From CAYFIW01 sp964500645 (GTDB taxonomy: Bacteria > Chloroflexota > Dehalococcoidia > Lucifugimonadales > UBA826): DNA of 21,132 nucleotides. The translations under genes were made by a program, and so were the position numbers. The notes under the pieces were generated by a model, which was not told the DNA's origin, did not search any database, and saw only the letters and a program-made list of their open reading frames with translations. This document shows, piece by piece, positions 7,117 to 15,715 of this stretch. Positions within the stretch are counted from its first letter, which is position 1, and every line of letters starts with the position of its first letter. The stretch spans positions 1 to 21,132 of the forward strand of contig CAZCOH010000024.1 of NCBI GenBank assembly GCA_964500645.1, read 5' to 3'.

Positions 7117-8766
7117 ATGACAAGTAATTCAAAAGATCAATGGAGAGACTCTACACTTGCTCCTATAAGGGACAGATTTCCGGAGCGTAAGGAAAAATTT
7201 ATTTCCGGGTCTGGTCTGGACATAGACACGGTGTACACATCAGAGGATTTAGTTTCTAGTGAAGGGTTTGAGGAATATCCAGGAGAGTTCCCTTTTACAA
7301 GGGGAGTTCAGCCTAACATGTATCGGGGACGATTGTGGACTATGCGCCAGTATGCCGGACTAGCTTCTCCCTCAGAATCTAATAGAAGATTTAAATATTT
7401 GCTTGAACAAGGACAAACTGGCCTAAGTGTTGCTTTTGACTTACCAACGCAGACCGGCTATGACTCCGATCATTCATTGTCTAGCGGGGAGATCGGAAGA
7501 ACAGGGGTACCAATATGTAGTCTTGCGGATATGGAATTGTTATTTGAAGGTATTCCATTAGATAAAGTAAGCACTTCTATGACTATTAACGCTACAGCTT
7601 CTATTTTGCTTGCTATGTATATAGCTGTAGGTAAAAAACAAGGTGTGGAGCAATCCTTACTTACAGGTACCGTTCAAAACGATATTTTGAAAGAATATAT
7701 CGCCCGGGGAACATATATTTATCCTCCCGAATCTTCCATGAGACTTGTGACAGATTTGTTCAAATATTGCAAGGAACATTTACCACGATGGAACACCATA
7801 AGTATTAGTGGATATCACATGAGTGAGGCAGGCGCGACAGCTGTGCAGGAGCTTGCTTTCACGGTATCAAATGGAATTGAATACGTGAGATCTGCAGTCG
7901 AATCTGGGCTTGATGTTGATGAATTTGCCGGCAGACTTTCCTTTTTCTTTGTCTCCCAAAGTAATATGTTTGAGGAAATCGCTAAATTTAGGGCCGCTAG
8001 GCGGATTTGGGCTAGGACTATGAAGGATAAATTCGGTGCCAAGTCGGAACGATCCTGTATGATGCGGTTTCACACTCAAACTGCGGGTGTATCACTCACC
8101 GCACAGCAACCTGATAACAATGTTGTTCGTTCCGCAATACAGGCTCTTGCAGCCGTTCTTGGTGGTACCCAATCCTTACATGTTAACTCTAGGGATGAGG
8201 CATTGGCTCTACCCACAGAGGAATCAGTACAACTTTCTTTACGTACCCAGCAGATCATTGCTCACGAGTCAGGTGTTGCAGATACAGTAGACCCTTTGGC
8301 CGGTTCTTACTATGTAGAAAGACTTACCGATGAAATTGAAGACGAGGCAATGAAAATAATAAATAATATTGAAAAAACTGGTGGAGCTGTAGAGGCAATA
8401 AGGTCTGGCTATCAGGCTGGGTTGATACATGAAAACGCCTATAAACTACAAAAGGATGTTGAAGATAACGAACGTATTGTGGTCGGAGTAAATCAATACC
8501 AAAGTTCTGCTCCGAATATTGAAAAACTGCAAACTATATCAAGGGAAGAAATTGATTTACATTTGGCACGGCTGTCTAGTGTTAAACAAAGTAGAGACCC
8601 ACTTCGAGTAAGTGAATCTTTAGAGAGACTTTCCTCTGTGGCTCGACTAGGAGGTAATACTTTCCCGGAAATTATAAGTTGTGTAGAGTCGTACGCTACT
8701 CTTGGGGAAATCTCTGATGTTTTGAGGAGATATTTTGGTGAACAGGGAGACTTTGGAGCATTTTAG
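7117..8766 (+). CDS. Methylmalonyl-CoA mutase, catalytic (TIM-barrel) subunit
   Basis: A 549-residue protein matching the separate large subunit of bacterial and archaeal methylmalonyl-CoA mutases, which rearranges (R)-methylmalonyl-CoA to succinyl-CoA using adenosylcobalamin. It lacks the B12-binding domain, which is encoded at 10378. Substrate-site residues can be placed by comparison with Propionibacterium mutase: Tyr79 in RQYAG (Y89), Arg197 in ARGTYIYPP (R207), and His234 in SGYHMSEAG (H244), with the 89-207-244 spacing preserved. Isobutyryl-CoA mutases carry Phe and Gln at the first two, so methylmalonyl-CoA is the likely substrate. I chose ATG 7117, with AGGTGA at 7103-7108 eight bases before it; a GTG at 7105 lies inside that ribosome site. 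It is the first gene of a four-gene cassette. Confidence 0.94.
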   Translation: MTSNSKDQWRDSTLAPIRDRFPERKEKFISGSGLDIDTVYTSEDLVSSEGFEEYPGEFPFTRGVQPNMYRGRLWTMRQYAGLASPSESNRRFKYLLEQGQTGLSVAFDLPTQTGYDSDHSLSSGEIGRTGVPICSLADMELLFEGIPLDKVSTSMTINATASILLAMYIAVGKKQGVEQSLLTGTVQNDILKEYIARGTYIYPPESSMRLVTDLFKYCKEHLPRWNTISISGYHMSEAGATAVQELAFTVSNGIEYVRSAVESGLDVDEFAGRLSFFFVSQSNMFEEIAKFRAARRIWARTMKDKFGAKSERSCMMRFHTQTAGVSLTAQQPDNNVVRSAIQALAAVLGGTQSLHVNSRDEALALPTEESVQLSLRTQQIIAHESGVADTVDPLAGSYYVERLTDEIEDEAMKIINNIEKTGGAVEAIRSGYQAGLIHENAYKLQKDVEDNERIVVGVNQYQSSAPNIEKLQTISREEIDLHLARLSSVKQSRDPLRVSESLERLSSVARLGGNTFPEIISCVESYATLGEISDVLRRYFGEQGDFGAF

Positions 8767-8785
8767 AAATAGAGGAAAATGTAAT

Positions 8786-9931
8786 ATGAATGAACAATTA
8801 TTTTCAGAAGAAGAACTTTTAATAAGGAATACGATACGGGAATACTCCCAGGATACCCTATCGTCCCGTGCCTCTAAATACGATCAAACTGAGGAGTTCC
8901 CTTGGGATAATGTGTCCGAACTTGCAGATTTAGGTATGTTGGGTCTTACTATAGATGAAAATTATGGTGGCAGTGGTGGTACAACTAGACAACTTGCAAT
9001 AGTGGCTGAGGAAATAGCACGAGGTTGTGTGGCGACTTCGGTAATTTATATAGCCCATCTTTCATTAACTACACAATACATAAACATGTATGGTGACGAA
9101 ACTCAAAAAGAGGAATATTTACCGGATCTTACATCAGGTAGAAAGATTGGGGCCTTTGCACTTACAGAGCCAGGCGCGGGTAGCGATGCTGCTTCACTCG
9201 AGACTTCTACTGTGCGATCAAACGGCCATTACATATTAAACGGGACAAAGACCTATATTAGTAATGCACCAGAGGCTAATGTTTTCGTAACTCTGGCTAC
9301 CCAGGACCCCTCCAAAGGTTATAAAGGAATTGACGCTTTGATAGTAGACGGAGACCTTGATGGAATAAATATAAATAGACTTCAAGGCAAAATGGGTATT
9401 CGAGCATCTACTGTTGGAGAAATAGTGTTTGAAAATTGCCTAGTGCCTTCAGAAAAACGCATGGGAGAGGACGAAGTTGGATTCAAACAGACTATGGAGG
9501 TGCTTAACTCAAGTAGAATTTCTATAGCGGCGCAATGCGTAGGGATTGCACAGGCTTGTTTAGATGAATCCATAAAATACGCTAAGCAAAGAGAAGTGTT
9601 TGGAGGTAAACTCAGGGATTACCAGGCAATTCAATGGATGATTTCGGATATGGCTTCAGAGACCGAGGCGGCGAGACAACTTGTCATGAATGTAGCCTCT
9701 AAGAGAGATCATGGTGTTGATTTTAGAACCGAGGCTTCAATGGCAAAACTCTTCGCATCGAAAGTTGCTATGGAGTCGGCTCATAAGGCTGTTCAAATTC
9801 ATGGAGGGGCTGGCTATTTTGCCCCTATGACGGTAGAGAGATTATTTAGAGATGCTCGGGTTACTGAAATTTATGAAGGAACCTCTGAAGTTCAAAGGAT
9901 GCTCATAGCAAGGAATTTGTTAAAAGACTAA
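8786..9931 (+). CDS. Acyl-CoA dehydrogenase (short-chain/branched-chain type)
   Basis: A 381-residue FAD flavoprotein of standard length for acyl-CoA dehydrogenases, introducing an alpha-beta double bond into an acyl-CoA and passing electrons to ETF. FALTEPGAGSDAAS is the FAD/substrate loop, and FGGKLRDYQAIQ and QIHGGAGY are family marks. The catalytic base is Glu364 in IYEGTSEVQR, the position used by short- and medium-chain enzymes; isovaleryl- and long-chain enzymes place it elsewhere. I chose ATG 8786, preceded by GAGG at 8772-8775; an upstream in-frame GTG at 8735 would add 17 residues inside the mutase gene and lacks homology. Its place between mutase subunits suggests short or methyl-branched substrates, such as isobutyryl-, 2-methylbutyryl- or butyryl-CoA. 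That specificity is inference. Confidence 0.93.
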   Translation: MNEQLFSEEELLIRNTIREYSQDTLSSRASKYDQTEEFPWDNVSELADLGMLGLTIDENYGGSGGTTRQLAIVAEEIARGCVATSVIYIAHLSLTTQYINMYGDETQKEEYLPDLTSGRKIGAFALTEPGAGSDAASLETSTVRSNGHYILNGTKTYISNAPEANVFVTLATQDPSKGYKGIDALIVDGDLDGININRLQGKMGIRASTVGEIVFENCLVPSEKRMGEDEVGFKQTMEVLNSSRISIAAQCVGIAQACLDESIKYAKQREVFGGKLRDYQAIQWMISDMASETEAARQLVMNVASKRDHGVDFRTEASMAKLFASKVAMESAHKAVQIHGGAGYFAPMTVERLFRDARVTEIYEGTSEVQRMLIARNLLKD

Positions 9932-9942
9932 AGGAATGAAAA

Positions 9943-10374
9943 ATGAACAATAATCCTGTATGTAGAGCGGAGCATATAAACCATATCGGCATTGCTGTAA
10001 AAGATATTAATTCGACATTAGAATTTTACAAAACCATGTTTGGTGCTATATCAAGTGGCATTGAAGATATACAGGATCAGGGGGTAAAGGCGGCCCTCGT
10101 TCGGGTAGGGGCATCACAATTGGAATTTATTCAACCCACTGATGAGAATGGAGGAGTGGCCAGATTCATCGAAAGTCGAGGAGAGACTGTACACCACATA
10201 TGTTTTGAAGTTGATGACCTTCAAGGGAAACTTGATAAATTGGATAATGAGGGAGTTAGACTTATAGACAAGACTCCAAGAGAAGGACTTTCTGGCATGA
10301 TCGGCTTTATACACCCTTCATCCACAGCTGGTATTTTATATGAACTTGTTGATAGGAACACTGCTAAGAGGTGA
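9943..10374 (+). CDS. mce: Methylmalonyl-CoA epimerase (VOC superfamily)
   Basis: A 143-residue two-repeat VOC-fold protein, the normal size for methylmalonyl-CoA epimerase, which converts (S)- to (R)-methylmalonyl-CoA for the mutase. It opens with INHIGIAVKDI (metal ligand His14), and the second repeat has HHICFEVDDL (His84/85) and ends with YELV (Glu134); a fourth ligand is expected in QLEFIQP near residue 59-61. These match the His-Gln-His-Glu metal site known for the family. AAAGGA lies about seven bases before the ATG, and the gene begins eleven bases after the dehydrogenase stop. Position between the two mutase subunits makes the specific call firm over other VOC proteins. Confidence 0.93.
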   Translation: MNNNPVCRAEHINHIGIAVKDINSTLEFYKTMFGAISSGIEDIQDQGVKAALVRVGASQLEFIQPTDENGGVARFIESRGETVHHICFEVDDLQGKLDKLDNEGVRLIDKTPREGLSGMIGFIHPSSTAGILYELVDRNTAKR

Positions 10375-10377
10375 TTA

Positions 10378-10776
10378 ATGTCCCCCAAAAAAGGCATTAA
10401 AGTTTTGATAGCAAAACCGGGACTAGATGGACACGATCGTGGGGCAAAAGTCGTGGCTAGAGCCTTGAGAGAAAATGGTATGGATGTTGTTTATACCGGT
10501 ATTAGACAAACGCCAGAGATGATAATTAGTGCTGCGGTGGAATTGGATGTAAAGGTGTTGGGCTTAAGTATTTTGTCTGGTGCTCATAATGACTTGTTTC
10601 CCAAGGTCATTGAGGGTTTAGAGGAAGCGGGTATGGAAGATATCCTGATAATTGCAGGCGGCATAATACCTGACTCGGATCGAGAGACGCTCCAAGATAT
10701 GGGGGTATCGTCAATTTTTGGACCAGGAACTTCTACGTCAGATATCATCAATTTTATAGAAGAAAATGTCTCCTAA
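10378..10776 (+). CDS. Methylmalonyl-CoA mutase, B12-binding subunit
   Basis: A 132-residue free-standing cobalamin-binding domain, the usual size for the small subunit of split mutases. The DxHxxG motif is DGHDRG (Asp17, His19, Gly22), with His19 the lower axial ligand of cobalt; the SxL motif is in GLSILSGAH (Ser64, Leu66), and the GG motif is AGG at 93-95. It pairs with the catalytic subunit at 7117 to complete the enzyme. It starts three bases after the epimerase stop, with AGAGGTGA as ribosome site overlapping that stop. No MeaB/ArgK chaperone GTPase or reactivating protein is adjacent. The cassette ends here. Confidence 0.95.
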   Translation: MSPKKGIKVLIAKPGLDGHDRGAKVVARALRENGMDVVYTGIRQTPEMIISAAVELDVKVLGLSILSGAHNDLFPKVIEGLEEAGMEDILIIAGGIIPDSDRETLQDMGVSSIFGPGTSTSDIINFIEENVS

Positions 10777-10848
10777 TAGATTTTAAAATATCGTATAATT
10801 TGGCACTTAACGTGTGATTTCATCGAAGGATATGCTTAGGGTTTCAGG
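10777..10848 (+). promoter_or_regulatory. Possible promoter before the PlsY-like gene
   Basis: A consensus TATAAT lies at 10794-10799 in the 72-base gap, but I find no good -35 sequence 16-18 bases before it. AGGG at 10838-10841 lies seven bases before the ATG at 10849. A start near 10806 would give a 43-base leader. Weak evidence; read-through from the mutase cassette is equally possible. Confidence 0.35.
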
Positions 10849-11448
10849 ATGGATTTTGATAAATTAGTAATTATATTGCTCGCATCCTTGGTCAGTTATA
10901 TATTTGGCGCTCTTCCTTTCGCCCAGACTCTTAGTACTAGAAAAGGAGTAGATATATTTTCTACAGGTACAGGTCTGGCCGGAGCCTCAAATGTGTTTAA
11001 AAATGTTGGGAGAGGATCTGCATTACTAGTACTAGTGTTCGACGTTGCAAAAGGTTCTCTTGCCGTAATTGTTTCTGCAATTATGGGTGTTGAAGGTTTA
11101 TTTTTGTTTATACCGGCTTTTGTGGCGGTATTTGGTCATTGGAATTCCGTATTTACAAGGTTTAAGGGTGGTGATGGGATGGCTATAGGGGCTGGGATAG
11201 CGATAGGTATTTTCGGCTTAATAGCTGTTCTCGCATTTATCGTGGCCGCCCTAGTTGGTCTAATTGCACAACGGCTGCCTTTTTCTTCACTGTTTAGTAT
11301 CATCGCAGGATATGGAACTCTTTATGGTTTCGCATCTGCAAATAGTGATCAAAAAGAGATGGCAATTGGATTTGGTGCAGTCGCCTTGTTGATACTTATT
11401 CATGCTATCTTAGGGCATAGGAAAAGAAATAGAGTGGTCGAGAGTTAA
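10849..11448 (+). CDS. Divergent PlsY-like glycerol-3-phosphate acyltransferase
   Basis: A 199-residue membrane protein with five or so hydrophobic segments and the layout of PlsY, which moves an acyl group from acyl-phosphate to glycerol-3-phosphate in phospholipid synthesis. Motif 1 resembles SYIFGALPFAQ (16-26). Motif 2 is STGTGLAGASNVFKNVG (38-54) against the usual GSGNxGATNxxRxLG. Motif 3 is GHWNSVFTRFKGGDGMA (96-112) against GHxFPVFLxFKGGKGVA, so the conserved Lys is Asp109. The C-terminus ends in GHRKRNR and lacks a clear HRxNIxRL motif. It may be a working but drifted PlsY, a paralogue with another acceptor, or a specialised copy. Family fold is fairly sure, activity is not. Its last four bases overlap the convergent DUF4340 gene. 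Confidence 0.78.
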   Translation: MDFDKLVIILLASLVSYIFGALPFAQTLSTRKGVDIFSTGTGLAGASNVFKNVGRGSALLVLVFDVAKGSLAVIVSAIMGVEGLFLFIPAFVAVFGHWNSVFTRFKGGDGMAIGAGIAIGIFGLIAVLAFIVAALVGLIAQRLPFSSLFSIIAGYGTLYGFASANSDQKEMAIGFGAVALLILIHAILGHRKRNRVVES

Positions 11449-12389
11449 TTTTCTAGTAAGGCAACATTTTTTGGCATTTGGAGTAATTTTGCTGATCCAG
11501 AGTCCACTATATATACGGTAGGGTCATTAGGCTTTTTCACGTAATATGAATCAGTATCTTTCTCAATAAATTTAAGTTTTATTGATTGATTTAAAACTGT
11601 ATTTATACGTAGGGATCCATCGGGAGAATTAAAGTCCAGAGTTTTAGATATAGAATCATCGGCGAACCCCATGGCCACAAGAGAACCGGTTTCAGTGCTG
11701 ATGATCCTAACTATGTCATCCACTCTTCTTAAATCCGCATAATCGGAAGTACTATCAGACGACACTATCCAGTCTCCCTCCTGGTTTCTTTCAAGGGAGT
11801 AGCTTTCAGATTCATTAGGGTATATAAATTCAAATGACTCTATTTCAGTCCGTGGTATGGTCACAATAATTCTGTCACGCCAAAAATCACTATTTGATGA
11901 AAAAACTCCGTTTGCGTCCCAAGGGCAAGGTATCCCATATACATGGGATTTAGCTGATTTTCTTATGTAGCATAATTTTACGTTCTCAGACCATTCTCCT
12001 ATCAAGAATTCCTCTTGTATCGCCTGCTCTAAATAAAAAGCCACTCTTGTTCCATTAACATCATCTATTTGAAACAGTTCGTGATTCTCTTGGTCACGAG
12101 CTACAAGTTGAGCTTTTGGAATGTCAGATACATACTCCCAGAACAGATACATCATTTCTGCAGATGCTTTATGTTTACCTACTCGCCAGTTTTCCTGATC
12201 TATTTTGTGCAACTGTGTTGATTCGGGCCCTCTTGAAATCTCTACTCTGGTAATAACGTCTCTTGTTATGGGCATAAGCCCTTCCATTACAAAATCATCT
12301 CCGTCTGAAGATATCAGCTTTATTCCCATGCCTGTTATGCCGATAAGAATCAGGGCCATTAGAACAAATCCGACCTGTTTGCTCTTCAT
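11445..12389 (-). CDS. DUF4340 domain protein, membrane-anchored
   Basis: A 314-residue protein with one N-terminal membrane segment (about residues 7-27, VGFVLMALILIGITGMGIKL) and a mainly beta, extracytoplasmic body. Composition, anchor and position right after a GldG-type protein match DUF4340 proteins that accompany ABC-2/GldG exporters; segments such as WRVG, DSTSDYADLRRVDDIVRII and YYVKKPNDPTVYIVD are typical of that repeat-like domain. Molecular function is not known for the family. Its ATG overlaps the TGA of the preceding gene (ATGA at 12386-12389), so they are translationally coupled and probably one complex. At its 3' end it overlaps the convergent PlsY-like gene by four bases. Confidence 0.82.
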   Translation of the reverse strand: MKSKQVGFVLMALILIGITGMGIKLISSDGDDFVMEGLMPITRDVITRVEISRGPESTQLHKIDQENWRVGKHKASAEMMYLFWEYVSDIPKAQLVARDQENHELFQIDDVNGTRVAFYLEQAIQEEFLIGEWSENVKLCYIRKSAKSHVYGIPCPWDANGVFSSNSDFWRDRIIVTIPRTEIESFEFIYPNESESYSLERNQEGDWIVSSDSTSDYADLRRVDDIVRIISTETGSLVAMGFADDSISKTLDFNSPDGSLRINTVLNQSIKLKFIEKDTDSYYVKKPNDPTVYIVDSGSAKLLQMPKNVALLEN

Positions 12390-14689
12390 TCTTCCGACTC
12401 CGCTTTATGATCGACCTCTTTATTTCGAATACTCAGTTTCCGTCTAAGGGGTTTTAGTAATGTGAAGCTAAACCCTTTACTCCTTCTTCTTATATAACTC
12501 ATAAATCCGATCGCGATAAATGCTAGAGGAATTCCGATTAAATTGGAGTAGCGTACTAAACTCCTGTGTACATCGGATGAAAAAGTAAGATTCCTAGGTG
12601 ACACAGTTTTAGACCTGACAGAAGCAAGTGAATCCTCCTGTGCTAACCAGTCGATTAGATTAAGGCCTAAAGCGGTGTTGTCGCCAAATTTTTGTGATTG
12701 GTCAGACAACCAATCAATATCACCGGTTATTACAACCCTTGAGCCATTTGTTCCTTCTATGGTCACTCCGAGATCACTGGAAAAAGGATCGGCAGCAAGA
12801 GGATCCGAGAGTGTAGGGGAGTCCCATCTCAAATTTTGGTAAGTTTCGTCTGTCTGGGCGAAAGGGCTCGTGCTAATGAAAGGTTGAATTGTATAAGGAG
12901 AATTAGGGAGGTTAATTATGCCCAATGTGCTAGCCCAAGGCATGGATACGTACTCCAAGTTTCTACCAATGTTTATGTCTGTAATTTTGGCTTTAACCCA
13001 ATATGGATAGTTTTCGAAAGCATTCATTCCTATCGGAAGAGGTTCATTTGAACGAGTATCAAAAACAAGGTTATCTTCAATGAACACCCCAAATTCTGCC
13101 TCGACAAGGTCTGCAAGGCTGTGGCGATTTGGCAATCCTACTAGATTGCCTGTATCTACCAGTACTGGTTCTATGGCGAAAAAGACCTTCCCACCATTAT
13201 TTATATACTCCAAAATACTTTGCCTATGTAGGGCGCTAAATGGTGTTTTAGGGGATGCTATTATCAATATGTCTATGTCTTCTAATATTAGTGGTTGGTC
13301 GTCAGGGGCTGAAGCAAGTAAGGGTTGATACTGTTGTGACAGACCTCCGGCAAAATAGTTCATACTTTCTTGAGGGTTCACTTCGCCATGCCCTGAGAGA
13401 AACCCTATCTTTTTCATGTTGATATTTTTACTCAACATCTTATTTGTCAAACTTGCCAATCTATATTCAAATCCATCGATGGAAGGTACTATCGGCATGA
13501 CTTCACGCCGGTTTAGATAAGTTAAGACGACTCCTAGATAACCTGTTTTTGTCTCATATCCTGCTTGCCCTTGTCGTTCAAATAGCTGCGGTTGAATCCC
13601 GGCATTTGATGATTTTCTAAGGGATCTTTGATTATCCTCAGGAAAATGTCTGATAACTTTAACCATACCGTCCGAATTTGATTCAAAATCAACTAGAAAA
13701 TCGTTTAAGTCTCTTGATACCGCAGTTAATTGAACTGGTGGGTCTACTGACATATAGACTTCGACTGTCAATAGATCTTCTAGATCATCAAGTATTTCTA
13801 CGGAGGCAGGACTTAATGAAAATATTTTGTCATTAGTAAGATCGATACGGCCATTAATGGAAGTTCCAAACCAACCAACTAATATACTGGTTATTATCAA
13901 TCCTGCGACGCCCAGTTGAAGGTTCTTATACTGATTGGTTGCATGACTAATTGTCCTACTCCTTATTATTAAGAAGGTAGCACTCAAGAATGTCGTTATT
14001 AAGGCAACAAAATATATAAGGTCCCGAAGATCTATTATGCCTCTAGCCATATTGCTAAAGTGAGTAATGGGACTTAGAAGTTGTATAAGACTCGCTACAC
14101 TATTGGGCAAAGTTATTGCCACGATTTCTAAACCCATTATCATCAATATCATGCTAAGAGTTAGGCCCAGTATGAAAGCGACGATTTGATTCTTGGTAAG
14201 GCTCGATGTGAAAAGTCCTATGGAAACCAAACTAGCAGCTAAAAAAATACTACCAATGTATTGAGCTATGGCTGCACCCCAGTCGACGTCTCCTGCGGTC
14301 ATGATGGCCAAAGGTATTCCTAACGTGGCTAATATAGCAACCGAGACAAAGATAAGTCCTGAAAGGAATTTTGTTAGTAGGATCATCCAGCCACGTATGG
14401 GCTGAGTCAATAAAGTTTCTAGAGTGCCATCCCGCTGTTCTTCTGACAGTAGTCTCATAGTCGCTGCAGGTATAAATAGTGTAAGAAGCCACGGAAGCGA
14501 TGGCCTGTCAATTTCAAATTCTACGGTGAAAAGTGGTCTTAATGAAGTTTCGCCTACTAATATGGCGGTTTTGAAAAATGCCCAAGAAAGCATTGACATG
14601 AAAACCACTATAAGTATGTAGCCTGTTGGTTGATCGAAATAACCTTTAAGATCTTTTCTTATGAGTGCGAAAAAGGGTGAGTTTATCAA
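12386..14689 (-). CDS. Fused ABC-2 permease and GldG/ABC-auxiliary protein (GldFG-like)
   Basis: A 767-residue fusion. The N-terminal 250 or so residues are an ABC-2 type permease of six hydrophobic segments, with FDQPTGYILIVV early and EEQRDGTLETLLTQPI, the cytoplasmic signature of GldF/NosY-type permeases. A further membrane segment (LQLGVAGLIITSILVGWFG) leads to a large extracytoplasmic GldG-type domain (from FSLSPASVEILDDL, with FLSGHGEVNPQES and ITGDIDWLSD), then a last membrane helix near 725-745. I chose TTG at 14687-14689, overlapping the TGA of the ATPase gene; a longer frame to 14785 would overlap that gene's coding end with non-homologous sequence. In gliding Bacteroidota GldF and GldG are separate; elsewhere such exporters have no known substrate. 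Confidence 0.87.
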   Translation of the reverse strand: MINSPFFALIRKDLKGYFDQPTGYILIVVFMSMLSWAFFKTAILVGETSLRPLFTVEFEIDRPSLPWLLTLFIPAATMRLLSEEQRDGTLETLLTQPIRGWMILLTKFLSGLIFVSVAILATLGIPLAIMTAGDVDWGAAIAQYIGSIFLAASLVSIGLFTSSLTKNQIVAFILGLTLSMILMIMGLEIVAITLPNSVASLIQLLSPITHFSNMARGIIDLRDLIYFVALITTFLSATFLIIRSRTISHATNQYKNLQLGVAGLIITSILVGWFGTSINGRIDLTNDKIFSLSPASVEILDDLEDLLTVEVYMSVDPPVQLTAVSRDLNDFLVDFESNSDGMVKVIRHFPEDNQRSLRKSSNAGIQPQLFERQGQAGYETKTGYLGVVLTYLNRREVMPIVPSIDGFEYRLASLTNKMLSKNINMKKIGFLSGHGEVNPQESMNYFAGGLSQQYQPLLASAPDDQPLILEDIDILIIASPKTPFSALHRQSILEYINNGGKVFFAIEPVLVDTGNLVGLPNRHSLADLVEAEFGVFIEDNLVFDTRSNEPLPIGMNAFENYPYWVKAKITDINIGRNLEYVSMPWASTLGIINLPNSPYTIQPFISTSPFAQTDETYQNLRWDSPTLSDPLAADPFSSDLGVTIEGTNGSRVVITGDIDWLSDQSQKFGDNTALGLNLIDWLAQEDSLASVRSKTVSPRNLTFSSDVHRSLVRYSNLIGIPLAFIAIGFMSYIRRRSKGFSFTLLKPLRRKLSIRNKEVDHKAESEE

Positions 14690-15690
14690 GAGGATTTTTC
14701 CCTTTGATTCTCGTCGGCTACGGTCAGAGTTTGAAATACATCCTCTAGTTTCATTTGTTCTTCGTGGAGTTCCCACAATACCCAATTGTTTTCTGTGGCG
14801 AGCTTGTAAATGTGAGGACGTGCATCCTCAGAGCCAGATAGATTAATACCGTATTTTTCTCTTCCATGATCTGACGATATATGGTCCACTGATTCTACGG
14901 ATTCTAATTGCAACAAATGATTTCTTACTTCTATTCCTTGAACTTCTATGTAAACACGGCGAAGTGAGGGAGTGAGTTTCAATATATCTTCTACGGGGCT
15001 GTCGGCTATTAGACGACCCCTGTTTATGACTAAAACTCGTTCGCATGTGGTTTCAACTTCTTGCATAACGTGTGTTGTGACCAATACTGTTCGTTCCACA
15101 CCTAAAGATTTAACTAAATCTCGCATGCTGATTCGTTGATTAGGATCGAGACCTTCAGTTGGTTCATCTAATATTAAGATAGAGGGCCTGTGTAAAATGG
15201 CGCCAGCAAGACCGACTCTCTGGTGATAACCTTTGGATAATTCACTGATCGGTCTGTGAAATACCTCAGATAAACCTGCTTCTTCGATGGTCTGTTCAAG
15301 ATTGTTTTTTCTGACAGGTCCCTTCATGCCCCTCAGGTCCGCAATGAAACTCAAATACTCACTTACAAGTAGGTCCTCGTAGAGAGGATTATTTTCGGGC
15401 AGGTATCCTATACTCTTCCGAGTTTCCAGATCATGTTCTGCATTGTCTACACCATTTATTAAGATTTTTCCTGTGTCCGGGGTGTAATAAGATGTCAGGA
15501 GTCTCATGGTTGTGGTTTTCCCTGCTCCGTTTGGTCCAAGGAATCCAACTATTTCGCCTTTCTTTATGTTGAAAGAAAGATCTTGAACTGCTTTAAACTG
15601 TCCAAAATTTTTGTTGACATCCTGTACTTGGATGGTCGTTTCTTTTTCTTCCTCGATACAGGATGTTTCAGAACTGATATCTTCTGTCAT
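14686..15690 (-). CDS. ABC transporter ATP-binding protein (GldA-like)
   Basis: A 334-residue ABC ATPase with a C-terminal extension of about 100 residues, usual for the ABC-2/GldA/CcmA group. Walker A is GPNGAGKTT at 52-60, the signature is LSKGY at 151-155, Walker B with catalytic Glu is ILILDEPTEGLD at 171-182, and the switch His is H207 in TTHVMQ. It would power the fused permease encoded immediately downstream, whose TTG start overlaps this stop. Its ATG lies 25 bases after the groEL stop with no strong ribosome site, so it may be translated from a message shared with groEL. The partner arrangement fits export rather than import; substrate is unknown. Confidence 0.93.
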   Translation of the reverse strand: MTEDISSETSCIEEEKETTIQVQDVNKNFGQFKAVQDLSFNIKKGEIVGFLGPNGAGKTTTMRLLTSYYTPDTGKILINGVDNAEHDLETRKSIGYLPENNPLYEDLLVSEYLSFIADLRGMKGPVRKNNLEQTIEEAGLSEVFHRPISELSKGYHQRVGLAGAILHRPSILILDEPTEGLDPNQRISMRDLVKSLGVERTVLVTTHVMQEVETTCERVLVINRGRLIADSPVEDILKLTPSLRRVYIEVQGIEVRNHLLQLESVESVDHISSDHGREKYGINLSGSEDARPHIYKLATENNWVLWELHEEQMKLEDVFQTLTVADENQREKSS

Positions 15691-15715
15691 ATTTAACTAA
15701 TGCTCTGATTGCATT

